From Spartobacteria bacterium (GTDB lineage Bacteria; Verrucomicrobiota; Verrucomicrobiia; Chthoniobacterales; UBA10450): a stretch of 33,166 nt of DNA. Location of the stretch: NCBI GenBank assembly GCA_003167555.1, contig PMSN01000007.1:1-33166 (forward strand), given 5' to 3'. Below the pieces are notes generated by a model. The model had not been told where the DNA came from, searched no databases, and saw only the letters and a program-made list of their open reading frames with translations. The position numbers and the translations under genes are program-made. Positions 8,571 to 16,437 of the stretch are shown piece by piece (positions within the stretch are counted from its first letter, which is position 1; each line of letters opens with the position of its first letter).

Positions 8571-8711
8571 GGGGAGCGCAGGCTGCCAGCCTGCAGTTGC
8601 CGGCAGCTTGCCGGCAACATCTCGGGACGCAATGAGCGTTGAAGCATGGTGAGTCGAACGCAGCGTCTCGGCAAGCTGCCGAGACGAGCAGGCTGGCAGC
8701 CTGCGCTCCCC
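8571..8711. repeat. Composite nested inverted repeat (REP/BIME-like)
   Basis: The outer arms 8571-8594 and 8688-8711 are perfect 24-bp reverse complements (core GGGAGCGCAGGCTGCCAGCC). Between them lie two separate hairpins: 8596-8618 (9-bp stem, loop AGCTT) and 8665-8685 (8-bp stem, loop AAGCT); the two loops are themselves complementary. The element fills most of the recN-spmAB gap. It has no coding potential I trust. Confidence 0.85.
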
Positions 8712-8760
8712 AAAATCAGGAAATCGCTTTTCGGCGACTCGAGGACTGCTATAAAAAATT

Positions 8761-10107
8761 GTGCTGAATTACATCTGGCTCGCGCTGGTTCTTCTCGCGG
8801 TCGCGATCGGCGGCTGGAACGATCGCCTGCCGGAGGTGACCGCGGGCGCGTTCGACGGCGCGAAAACCGCGGTGACGATCGCGCTCGGGTTAATCGGCGT
8901 GATGGCGCTTTGGCTCGGCGTGATGCGGCTGGCAGAGCGCGCCGGGCTCGTGCAACGAATCGCGCGCGGCCTCCGCCCGATCATGCGGCGTCTGTTTCCC
9001 GATGTGCCGCCGGAACATCCGGCCATGGGCTCGATGCTCATGAACATGGCGGCGAACATGCTCGGACTCGGCAACGCCGCCACACCGCTGGGATTGCGCG
9101 CGATGCGCGATCTCGAATCGCTCAATCCGCGGCCCGGCGTCGCTTCCAACGCGATGTGCACTTTTCTCGCGATCAACACCGCTTCGGTGCAATTGATTCC
9201 CACGACCGCGATCGCGCTCCTCGCCGCCGCCGGTTCCGCGCGGCCGACGGCAATTGTCGGCACCGCGTTGCTGGCGACATTGTGCGCCGCAACTGTCGCG
9301 ATCACGGCCGCAAAAACCCTGGAGAAGCTGCCGTTCTTTCGCTTGCGCGAAGCGCCGACGGCGAAACCAAATGAAGCGCCGGCGATCGCAGGAGCGAAAG
9401 AGAAATCCCGCGCGGAAGAAGATGTGCTGAGTCAGCCGCCCGCGCGAAAACGGCGATTATGGACCACCGCTCTGCTCGTTCTCCTCGCGCTCTTCTTCAT
9501 CGCGCTTTTCGTGCGGATGGTTTTTCCGGCGCTGTTCAATCTCCCGGCGGCCCCGAACACGGCGACGCAAAGCACTTTCGTGCGGAGCGTGAACGCGCTC
9601 TCGCTCCTCGCCATTCCATTTCTCCTCAGCTTTTTTCCCCTCTACGCCGCCACGCGCGGCGTGAAGGTGTATGAGGAATTCGTCGAGGGCGCCAAGGAAG
9701 GGTTCGGCGTCATCTTGAAAATCATTCCGTTTCTCGTCGCGATGCTCGTGGCCATCGGGATGTTTAAGGGTGCCGGTGGCATCGACCTGCTCACTCGCGC
9801 GCTCACGCCGGTGCTGGCGCCGCTCCATTTTCCGACTGATCTGCTGCCGCTCGCGCTCATGCGGCCACTGAGCGGCAGCGCGACGCTCGCGCTCCTCACC
9901 GATATCATCCATCGCCTGGGTCCGGACAATATTGTGAGCCTGATGGCAGCGACGATTTACGGAAGCACCGAGACGACATTTTACGTGGCCGCGGTCTACT
10001 TCGGATCGGTGAGCGTGAAACAAACGCGACACGCTATTCCAGCCGGTTTATTAGGCGACCTGGCAGGGGTCATCGCATCGGTCGCGATCTGCCGGGCGGT
10101 TTTTTGA
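8761..10107 (+). CDS. Nucleoside-recognition (Gate) domain membrane protein, SpmA-SpmB fusion
   Basis: A 448-residue polytopic inner-membrane protein starting at GTG 8761. The first half resembles Bacillus SpmA: LNYIWLALVLLAVAIGG, AFDGAKTAVTIALGLIGVMA, RRLFPDVPPEHPAMGSM, NMLGLGNAATPLGLRAM and NAMCTFLAINTASVQLIP. A charged hydrophilic linker (about 200-235) joins it to an SpmB-like half (EFVEGAKEGFGVILKIIPFLVAM, MRPLSGSATLALLTDI, IYGSTETTFYVAAVYFGSV). In Bacillus the two separate proteins affect spore maturation. Fused versions occur in many non-sporulating Gram-negatives, where the transported substrate is unknown. No sporulation genes are nearby. Confidence 0.88.
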   Translation: MLNYIWLALVLLAVAIGGWNDRLPEVTAGAFDGAKTAVTIALGLIGVMALWLGVMRLAERAGLVQRIARGLRPIMRRLFPDVPPEHPAMGSMLMNMAANMLGLGNAATPLGLRAMRDLESLNPRPGVASNAMCTFLAINTASVQLIPTTAIALLAAAGSARPTAIVGTALLATLCAATVAITAAKTLEKLPFFRLREAPTAKPNEAPAIAGAKEKSRAEEDVLSQPPARKRRLWTTALLVLLALFFIALFVRMVFPALFNLPAAPNTATQSTFVRSVNALSLLAIPFLLSFFPLYAATRGVKVYEEFVEGAKEGFGVILKIIPFLVAMLVAIGMFKGAGGIDLLTRALTPVLAPLHFPTDLLPLALMRPLSGSATLALLTDIIHRLGPDNIVSLMAATIYGSTETTFYVAAVYFGSVSVKQTRHAIPAGLLGDLAGVIASVAICRAVF

Positions 10108-10157
10108 GATTTGCCTCGCCAGCGGCCTAACGGATTTTCTATCGTCCGCATCTTCAC

Positions 10158-11339
10158 ATGATTCAGCGCGATTACATCATCATCGGAAGCGGCATCGGGG
10201 GCGGAAGCGCCTGCGAAAGCATCCGGAAATACGACAAAAAAGGTAGCGTGACCCTGATCGGCGCCGAGACCTACGCGCCTTACAAGCGCTGGATGCTCTC
10301 GAAGAGTTTCCTGCGCGACAAAATTCCGCCGCTGAAAAAACTGCCGCATCTCGAGGCGCATTGGTACGACACGCACAAAATCGAAACGCGCTTCGCGGCG
10401 ATGGTGACGCAGGTGAATATCGATCGCCGGCTCGCCGTGCTCGGGAACGGAGAGACGATCGAGTTCAACAAAGCCTGTCTCGCGATGGGCAGCCGGCCCT
10501 ATCGGCCACCGGTGGCGGGGGTGGGATTGGGCAACGTCATTTATCTGAGGACGATTCGCGATGCGCTCGCGTTGCGCGAGATGGCGTCGCTGGAGAAAAC
10601 GATTGTGGTGGTCGGCGGCGGATTGCTGGCGTGCGAGACGGCGGCGAGTCTGCGGCAGTTGAAATTCAAAGTCAGCATGATGCATCGCAACGCGTATCTG
10701 CTGAACCGCTATCTCGATCCGGAAACCGGCGCGTGGATCACCAGTTACTTTGAGAAGCACGGCATCACTTTGCTCCTGGGCGAAAGCCTGAACGGTTTCG
10801 AAGGCAAGACTGTTTTGCGAAACATTCAGACGAAAAGTGGCAACCGGATCGCGGCCGGAGTGGCGGTGGTCGCTTGTGGCGCGGAGCCAAACCTCGAATT
10901 GGTGCGGAACACGCCGCTCTCGGGCCCGCACGGCTCGCCCGTAAGTGAATACCTGGAGACGGAAGAGAAAGGGATCTACGCCATCGGCGATCTGGCGTTT
11001 TATCCGGACCGGATCATGGGAGGTGTGCGGCGGCAGACGCATTGGGAAAACGCGCGCGAGCAGGGACTCGTCGCGGGCGCCAACATGACCGGGAAGAAGC
11101 GGATTCGTTACGAACAGGTCCCTTATTTCTGGGCGGAAATGTTCGATCTGAAGCTGGATTTTGTGGGCGACTTCAGTCTGCAACCAACTCGAGTGAGTCT
11201 CAAAGGCGCCTACGCGAAGAAGAAATTCGTGGCGCGTTATTATCAGGGGGACAAACTGCGGGCCTTGTTGCTTTGTCACGCGGCCCCACGCGAGGTGGAC
11301 GCCGCGAAGGTGGAGCTGCGGACCGCGCTCGGGAAATAG
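10158..11339 (+). CDS. FAD-dependent NAD(P)H oxidoreductase (pyridine nucleotide-disulphide family fold)
   Basis: A 393-residue two-dinucleotide-fold flavoprotein. The FAD-binding motif YIIIGSGIGGGSACESI lies at 6-22, and a second nucleotide-binding motif VVVGGGLLACETA at about 151-163. The FAD-contacting segment is EEKGIYAIGDLAFYP (about 273-287). There is no CxxxxC redox-active disulphide, so it is not a disulphide reductase. It is more like ferredoxin/rubredoxin reductases or monodehydroascorbate reductase-like enzymes. The electron acceptor cannot be named, since no ferredoxin gene is adjacent. It is convergent with the small membrane-anchored protein gene at 11349. Confidence 0.82.
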   Translation: MIQRDYIIIGSGIGGGSACESIRKYDKKGSVTLIGAETYAPYKRWMLSKSFLRDKIPPLKKLPHLEAHWYDTHKIETRFAAMVTQVNIDRRLAVLGNGETIEFNKACLAMGSRPYRPPVAGVGLGNVIYLRTIRDALALREMASLEKTIVVVGGGLLACETAASLRQLKFKVSMMHRNAYLLNRYLDPETGAWITSYFEKHGITLLLGESLNGFEGKTVLRNIQTKSGNRIAAGVAVVACGAEPNLELVRNTPLSGPHGSPVSEYLETEEKGIYAIGDLAFYPDRIMGGVRRQTHWENAREQGLVAGANMTGKKRIRYEQVPYFWAEMFDLKLDFVGDFSLQPTRVSLKGAYAKKKFVARYYQGDKLRALLLCHAAPREVDAAKVELRTALGK

Positions 11340-11348
11340 AGACGGCGG

Positions 11349-11834
11349 CTACGGGCCGCTATCGGAAATTTCGCGCGCAGGATTATCCACCCGCACCAAT
11401 TTCCAATCCCACGGTTTGTTCGATCCGCGCCACCATTCCAGCTCGAACGGCACCGGGAGAGAATTCACTCGTTCCTCGATCACCGTAGCGAATTCACCCG
11501 TTCTCTTGATCGTGATCCGCGCGCGCCAGAAACCTTTCGCGGATTCCGCGCGGATACCCACGTCCTTCGCAGTGATCCGAGGATTTCCAACGTAACGGAA
11601 AACTTCACGGAGCCGTTCGAGGAGTGCAGTTCGATCATGTCCCCATCGGTCCTGGTAGCCGTCTCCAATGAACGCGGCGATACCGCTCCCATTTTTCTTT
11701 TCGATTTGGGCGAGAAGATGTGCGCTGTGCAGTTGCACCTGCCGCTCGGGCTGCCAAAGGCGCACCAGAAAAATTCCCACGATCGCGGCAAGAAGAAGGC
11801 CGGCGTAAAGGCCGTTGCGGAAATTGGGCGGCAC
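11349..11834 (-). CDS. Hypothetical membrane-anchored protein
   Basis: 161 residues starting at GTG 11834. One hydrophobic segment (about 8-25, GLYAGLLLAAIVGIFLV) is followed by a soluble domain rich in charged and aromatic residues (RDRW-like GYQDRWGHDR, FELEWWRGSNKPWDWKLVRV). The pattern suggests a bitopic protein with a periplasmic NTF2/cystatin-like domain, but that fold is a guess. No clear Shine-Dalgarno is visible, and a REP-like hairpin lies directly upstream. I do not recognise a family. Confidence 0.65.
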   Translation of the reverse strand: MPPNFRNGLYAGLLLAAIVGIFLVRLWQPERQVQLHSAHLLAQIEKKNGSGIAAFIGDGYQDRWGHDRTALLERLREVFRYVGNPRITAKDVGIRAESAKGFWRARITIKRTGEFATVIEERVNSLPVPFELEWWRGSNKPWDWKLVRVDNPAREISDSGP

Positions 11835-11838
11835 GTGG

Positions 11839-11870
11839 GATGGTAGCGCCCGCCGGTGGCGCCCGCCATC
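11839..11870. repeat. REP-like hairpin
   Basis: GATGG (11839-11843) pairs with CCATC (11866-11870), and GCGCC (11846-11850) with GGCGC (11858-11862). It sits just upstream of the minus-strand membrane protein start. Confidence 0.5.
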
Positions 11871-11946
11871 TCTTCTGTCGCAAAGCCCTCGTGAAAATCA
11901 CCGAGCTCGGGGCTGATTCGGGTTGACGGCGGCGGTTCGAGGGGGC

Positions 11947-12069
11947 ATGAACCGTGCTGACTTTCATCTCCATTTTTCTATGCTCACCATCGGTTCGTTC
12001 GCCCTTGCGATCTGCGCAGTCTTAGGTTGTGTCTTCTGGGCGTGTTTGAACGATCGCGACCAAACCTGA
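11947..12069 (+). CDS. Possible small single-span membrane protein (40 aa)
   Basis: A short frame from ATG 11947 (or ATG 11980, 29 aa) to TGA 12069, 15 nt before the receiver gene. It would encode one hydrophobic helix (MLTIGSFALAICAVLGCVFW) followed by a polar tail LNDRDQT. There is no Shine-Dalgarno and no recognised family. The clean transmembrane profile is the only support. Confidence 0.35.
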   Translation: MNRADFHLHFSMLTIGSFALAICAVLGCVFWACLNDRDQT

Positions 12070-12084
12070 GTCAAAATCCCTCCT

Positions 12085-12891
12085 ATGCTCGATCACGAAG
12101 ATCTAAAGTGGATCGCCACGACTTCGACCGAGCTGAACTCGATGCTCCAACAGATCTCGCGTTACGCGGATCTGGCCCGGCAGCATAAGGGCGAATACAA
12201 TTACATCGAGATGCTCGGCGAACGCGTCGAGCTCGCCTCGAAAACGGCCCAGTCCCTCTTCGATCGAATCACGTCGCGAATTCTGGAAGGAAGCGCGCCG
12301 AAAGGGAAAACGCCGGACCCATCGCAGCCGCCCCTTTTTACCGTCGTCGCGTCGCCCTCGGAGCCAACTGCCGGGCAGAGTAAAGGCAAGGCCGCGGGCG
12401 AGAAAACTCCCGCACGCGAAAAGGCCGCGGCCGCGCAAAATAAAAAAGCGCCGGCCAAGCCTTCAGCAATCCCGGCGGACATCACGGTGTTGAATCCAAA
12501 AGGAAATCGCGAGCTGATCCTGCTCGTCGATGACGAAATGGAAATCGCCGAACTCGCGGCCGCGATGCTTACGGACGAAGGCTACAAAGTTATCCTCGCG
12601 CACGACGGCTTCGAAGCTCTCCGAATCTATCAGCAAATCGCGAAGCAAATTCGCCTCGTGATCCTGGATTTCTTTCTTCCCGTCATGGATGGCGACGCCG
12701 TCTTCGATGAATTACGCGCCTTGAATCCGGACGTTGCCGTCGTCCTGAGCAGCGGCTTTGCGGAGCAGAGCAAATTGGGCAACATGCTGGCGCAAGGGTT
12801 ACGCGGCTTCATTCCCAAGCCGTACACGCGCGAAAAACTGCTCGAGCAAGTCCGCTCGACGCTGGACGCGACCCGGGATTCGGCGAGCTAA
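12085..12891 (+). CDS. Response-regulator receiver protein with degenerate DHp-like N-terminus
   Basis: 268 residues. Residues 1-68 resemble the dimerisation helices of a histidine kinase (STELNSMLQQISRYADLA), but Thr15 stands where the phospho-accepting histidine would be. A low-complexity Ala/Lys/Pro linker (about 70-135) follows. The C-terminal receiver domain (about 141-262) is complete: acidic pair Asp149-Asp150, phospho-acceptor Asp195 (LVILDFFLPVMDG), Ser222 at the Thr/Ser position and Lys245 (IPKPY). No DNA-binding output domain is present. The next genes are pilT homologues, so it probably takes part in control of twitching motility, perhaps by dimerisation; that role is inferred from context only. 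Confidence 0.82.
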   Translation: MLDHEDLKWIATTSTELNSMLQQISRYADLARQHKGEYNYIEMLGERVELASKTAQSLFDRITSRILEGSAPKGKTPDPSQPPLFTVVASPSEPTAGQSKGKAAGEKTPAREKAAAAQNKKAPAKPSAIPADITVLNPKGNRELILLVDDEMEIAELAAAMLTDEGYKVILAHDGFEALRIYQQIAKQIRLVILDFFLPVMDGDAVFDELRALNPDVAVVLSSGFAEQSKLGNMLAQGLRGFIPKPYTREKLLEQVRSTLDATRDSAS

Positions 12892-12986
12892 GGGCTCGCG
12901 GTCGCAGGCAGGCCGCAGACCCGCGCAGTTTCCACCGGGGAAAACCCGGGCCGGTGGCATCGATTTAGCTTTACCAAGGCAGCCCC

Positions 12987-14069
12987 ATGGCCCGCATCGA
13001 TTCATTCTTCAAGCTGATGGGAGAACAGAAGGCTTCCGACCTTCATCTCTCGACCAACAACCCACCCATGCTGCGCATCAACGGCGAGCTGGTCCGCGTC
13101 GATTACCCGCCACTCCAGAATGATGAGCTGAAGGCGATGGTTTACGAAATCGCGCCGGAAGGAAAAATCAAAATCTTCGAAGAAACTTCCGACATCGATT
13201 TCGGCTACGAAGTGCCTGGGATGGCGCGCTACCGAGCCAATTTCTTTCAACAGAAATACGGCATCTCCGCGGTCTTCCGCCTGATCCCATCGACTGTCCT
13301 GACCGTCGAAGATCTCAACCTCCCGCCGGTCCTGAAAAAATTTCCGATGTTAAAGAAGGGATTGGTCCTGGTGACCGGCCCGACCGGTTCCGGCAAGTCC
13401 ACGACTTTGGCGGCGATGATGGATTACGCCAATCTCCAGCGGCACGACCACATCATCACGGTGGAAGATCCGATTGAATTCGTGCACCGCAGCCAAAACT
13501 GCCTCGTGCAACATCGCGAAGTGGGCGTGCACACGCGCTCGTTCGCGTCGGCCTTGCGCGGCGCCTTGCGCGAAGACCCGGACATCCTGCTCGTGGGTGA
13601 AATGCGCGACCTGGAAACGATCGAGCTGGCCCTGACCGCGGCCGCCACTGGCCATCTGGTTTTCGGCACGCTCCACACTTCGAGCGCGTCAAAGGCGGTC
13701 GACCGCATCATCGACGTTTTCCCGACGGATCAACAAAACCAGATTCGCGCGACGCTCGCTGAGTCCCTCAAAGGCGTCATTGCGCAAAATCTTTTCAAAC
13801 GGATCGACAAGCCGGGACGGGTGGCCGCGCTCGAGATTCTCGTGGTGGACATAGCGATCGCCAACCTCGTGCGCGAAGGCAAGACGCACCAGATTCCGGG
13901 CATGATCCAGGTGGGCAAGAAGAAAGGGAACCAGCCGCTGGACGACGCGATCATGGACCATCTGCGCCATGCGCGCATTTCGCCAGAAGAAGCCTACGAC
14001 AAGGCGATCGACAAAAAGAAATTCCGGCCCTTCCTGAAAGAGCCGCCGCCCGATAACTACGACGAATAA
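12987..14069 (+). CDS. pilT: Type IV pilus retraction ATPase PilT
   Basis: A cytoplasmic hexameric ATPase that depolymerises type IV pili for twitching. The 360 residues fit PilT (about 345-370). Visible motifs are the N-terminal KASDLHLSTNNPPMLRINGE, Walker A GPTGSGKS (131-138), Asp box ITVEDPIEF (157-165), Walker B DPDILLVGEMRD (197-208) and His box ATGHLVFGTLHT (220-231). The AIRNLIRE-like C-terminal signature appears as DIAIANLVREGKTHQI. It is the first of three closely spaced plus-strand genes; the second PilT-family gene follows after 6 nt. Confidence 0.95.
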   Translation: MARIDSFFKLMGEQKASDLHLSTNNPPMLRINGELVRVDYPPLQNDELKAMVYEIAPEGKIKIFEETSDIDFGYEVPGMARYRANFFQQKYGISAVFRLIPSTVLTVEDLNLPPVLKKFPMLKKGLVLVTGPTGSGKSTTLAAMMDYANLQRHDHIITVEDPIEFVHRSQNCLVQHREVGVHTRSFASALRGALREDPDILLVGEMRDLETIELALTAAATGHLVFGTLHTSSASKAVDRIIDVFPTDQQNQIRATLAESLKGVIAQNLFKRIDKPGRVAALEILVVDIAIANLVREGKTHQIPGMIQVGKKKGNQPLDDAIMDHLRHARISPEEAYDKAIDKKKFRPFLKEPPPDNYDE

Positions 14070-14075
14070 AGCGCG

Positions 14076-15242
14076 ATGAGAATTCCCGATCTCGACAGGA
14101 TCTTATCCGCGATGCTGAAAACCTACGAAGGCATCTCGGACCTGAATTTTTCCGTGGGCCATCCGATGCAGGTGGAAGATTATGGCGAATTGAAGCCGGT
14201 CTATGTGGATCCGCCGATCGAAGCGTTGACGCCGTATCAGACGGAGCAGATCGCGATCACGCTCATGCAGGGAAATCGGCGCCTGATTTACGATTACCTC
14301 ACGGGCGGCTCCTGCGATTGCAGTTATTCTCTCGGCCACGAGGCGCGCTTTCGCGTGAACATTTTCCGGCAGCAGGGGCACTTCTCGATCGTGCTGCGAA
14401 AGCTCGAAGGCGAAATCCCGAGCGTGAAGAGCCTGGGATTGCCTTCTATCTTCGAAGAGATCGCGACTGAAAAAACCGGGCTCGTTCTGGTGACGGGCGC
14501 CACCGGCAGCGGCAAGACGACCACGCTGGCGGCGTTACTCAATGAGATCAACATCCACCAGGCCGTCCACGTCGTGACGCTGGAGGATCCGATCGAATTC
14601 GTGCATCCGGCGATGAAGGCCACCTTCAATCAACGCGAACTCGGCCACGATTTTAACAATTACCCGAACGGTCTCCGGGCCGCGCTCCGCCAGGCGCCGA
14701 AAGTGATTTTGGTCGGCGAAATGCGCGACCGCGCGACGGTGGAAGTGGCGCTGATGGCGGCGGAAACCGGGCACCTCGTGTTGAGCACGCTCCACACGGT
14801 CGACGCCGGGCAGGCTATCAACCGGATCCTCGGCCTCTTCTCTCTCGGCGAAGAACAACAGCTGCGCATCCGCCTGGCTGACACCATGCGTTACATCGTC
14901 AGCCAGCGGCTCGCGCCGAAAGTGGGCGGCGGCCGGCAATTGCTCACGGAAATTCTTGGAAACAATTTGCGCACGCGCGAAACGATCGCGCTGGGCGAAG
15001 GCGAACACCGCAGCTTCTACGAAATCATCGAGGCCAGCTCGCCCTTCGGCTGGCTGACCTTCGATCAATCGATCCTGAACGCCTACGAAAACGATCTCAT
15101 CACCGAAGAGACCGCCAGATTATTCGCCTCCCGCAAAGGCAAGGTGACCCGCGGCATCGATATCATCCAAAAAACACGCGGCGTGGACAACGATCTCGAC
15201 TCAGGCCTGCGCCTCGATCTGCCCGCAAACGCGTTCCGCTAA
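14076..15242 (+). CDS. Second PilT/PilU-family ATPase
   Basis: 388 residues with the same PilT architecture as the preceding gene, probably a PilU-like accessory retraction ATPase. Walker A GATGSGKT is at 141-148, the Asp box VVTLEDPIEF at 166-175, and the Walker B region KVILVGEMRD at 209-218 with catalytic Glu215. The usual DPD before Walker B reads APK here. The His box is AETGHLVLSTLHT. The N-terminal domain is unusual in having a CDC motif (Cys80, Cys82). The C-terminus extends past the core (KVTRGIDIIQKTRGVDNDLD). Three nucleotides separate its stop from the next gene, so all three are probably co-transcribed. Confidence 0.92.
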   Translation: MRIPDLDRILSAMLKTYEGISDLNFSVGHPMQVEDYGELKPVYVDPPIEALTPYQTEQIAITLMQGNRRLIYDYLTGGSCDCSYSLGHEARFRVNIFRQQGHFSIVLRKLEGEIPSVKSLGLPSIFEEIATEKTGLVLVTGATGSGKTTTLAALLNEINIHQAVHVVTLEDPIEFVHPAMKATFNQRELGHDFNNYPNGLRAALRQAPKVILVGEMRDRATVEVALMAAETGHLVLSTLHTVDAGQAINRILGLFSLGEEQQLRIRLADTMRYIVSQRLAPKVGGGRQLLTEILGNNLRTRETIALGEGEHRSFYEIIEASSPFGWLTFDQSILNAYENDLITEETARLFASRKGKVTRGIDIIQKTRGVDNDLDSGLRLDLPANAFR

Positions 15243-15245
15243 ACC

Positions 15246-15710
15246 ATGGAAGCACAAGATTCATCCTTCTTCGATCTCGGCGACAACACCGCGCTGGTCT
15301 GCATCGATCATCAGTCGTACCAAAAGCTGGTCGTGCCGCAGTTGATCGACATGACTTACAAGGTGCACCTCGGCTTGTTCGAGGAGGACGTGCTTCTGAA
15401 GTTGAAGACGTACAGCTACAACGTCGTGATCGTCTACGAGAATTTCAAAGGATCGACGCCGCAGAACAACCCGATCCTGCACGAACTGATCAAGCGCCCC
15501 GGCGCCGAGCGACGCGCGCATTTTGTCGTGCTCATCAGTCACCGTTTTGCGACGAACGATGCCATGAGCGCGTTCGTGCAAAGCGTGGACCAGATCATCA
15601 ACATCGCGGACCTGGCTAATTTCAAACCGGTCCTCCGGCGCGGTGTCGCGCAGCATCGCGAGCTCTACAATTCGTTCCACGAAACGCTCAAGGCCGTCCA
15701 GGCGATCTAG
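15246..15710 (+). CDS. Probable pseudo-receiver protein linked to pilT genes
   Basis: 154 residues, starting 3 nt after the second pilT stop. No family is recognised with certainty. The order of hydrophobic strands (TALVCIDH, YKVHLGLF, NVVIVYENFKG, HFVVLISHRFATND, QIINIADLANF) follows the alternating beta/alpha pattern of a CheY-like receiver. The N-terminal acidic pair is missing, and the phospho-acceptor position reads Glu or Asn in VIVYENFKG. It would therefore be a non-phosphorylatable receiver, possibly a docking partner for the retraction ATPases. The operon position supports a pilus role; the fold assignment is my inference. Confidence 0.6.
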   Translation: MEAQDSSFFDLGDNTALVCIDHQSYQKLVVPQLIDMTYKVHLGLFEEDVLLKLKTYSYNVVIVYENFKGSTPQNNPILHELIKRPGAERRAHFVVLISHRFATNDAMSAFVQSVDQIINIADLANFKPVLRRGVAQHRELYNSFHETLKAVQAI

Positions 15711-15810
15711 TCGAGCTCCGTCGCGCCACGGGCGGAGAAACTCCTCTTCGCGGCGTGTTTTTTCTAGAACGCGAGTTGCAGCCCGTGACGCTCGCACCAT
15801 ACTATTCGTG

Positions 15811-15816
15811 AGGAGG
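15811..15816 (+). promoter_or_regulatory. Shine-Dalgarno AGGAGG favouring TTG start at 15823
   Basis: The full consensus AGGAGG directly touches ATG 15817, too close for use, but is 6 nt from TTG 15823. It therefore argues for the TTG as the start of the acetyltransferase. Confidence 0.6.
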
Positions 15817-16341
15817 ATGAAGTTGAGCAATTGGATTCGATTTAGCTGGGACCTGACGAAGCTTCCGCAGTTCGATGCTGCGTTGCCGGAGCATTACGAG
15901 ATCGGCGCCGCCACCGCGGAGGACGAAAAGGAACTGCGTAAAGTTATTTCGAGCGCGTTTGTGCTCGATCCCGCCTGGAACCCGGCGACGCAGGAAGTGA
16001 TGGAGACGATCGACGCCTGGCTCGATGGCGCCCTTGCGGCCGAGAGCAAGTGCACCTGCCTGGCCTTGCGCCATGGATCGCGCATCATCGGCGCCGCGGT
16101 GGTTTCTCACAACGCCGCGGCGGAAGTCCACCTTTCCCCCGGCCCCTGTATCTCGGTGGAGTATCGCAACCGCGGCTTCGGCACGCGTTTGCTCGAACAC
16201 TCGCTCACCCGTTTGCGCGAAGGCGGACTTTCTGAAGCCATCGGCATCGCGATCGAAAGCGCGCCGGTGACGAAATTCCTTTACCCGAAATTCAACGGCA
16301 CGCCGTCGCCCCATGATTCCACGCCGTTGCTCGCGGCCTGA
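15817..16341 (+). CDS. GNAT family N-acetyltransferase
   Basis: 174 residues from ATG 15817. The acetyl-CoA binding region is visible as SVEYRNRGFGTRLLEHSLTR (the R/QxxGxG/A motif), preceded by the beta strands GSRIIGAAVVSH and VHLSPGPCISV. The acceptor substrate is unknown. A perfect AGGAGG at 15811-15816 abuts the ATG with no spacing. The in-frame TTG at 15823 has the normal 6-nt spacing and is the more likely start, giving 172 residues. It is flanked by unrelated genes. Confidence 0.8.
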   Translation: MKLSNWIRFSWDLTKLPQFDAALPEHYEIGAATAEDEKELRKVISSAFVLDPAWNPATQEVMETIDAWLDGALAAESKCTCLALRHGSRIIGAAVVSHNAAAEVHLSPGPCISVEYRNRGFGTRLLEHSLTRLREGGLSEAIGIAIESAPVTKFLYPKFNGTPSPHDSTPLLAA

Positions 16342-16437
16342 TCAAATTTCGTGCCGGGATTCCAGACGGCGTTCAAGGCGCTTAAGACTCTTTCGATTTC
16401 TGAATCCAAGTGATGCGAGCGCCGCATCTCACCTGAT

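Noticed and set aside
15711-15775. Possible rho-independent terminator after the pilT operon (T-run near 15758-15765)
   Set aside because: I could not find a stable stem directly before the T-run.
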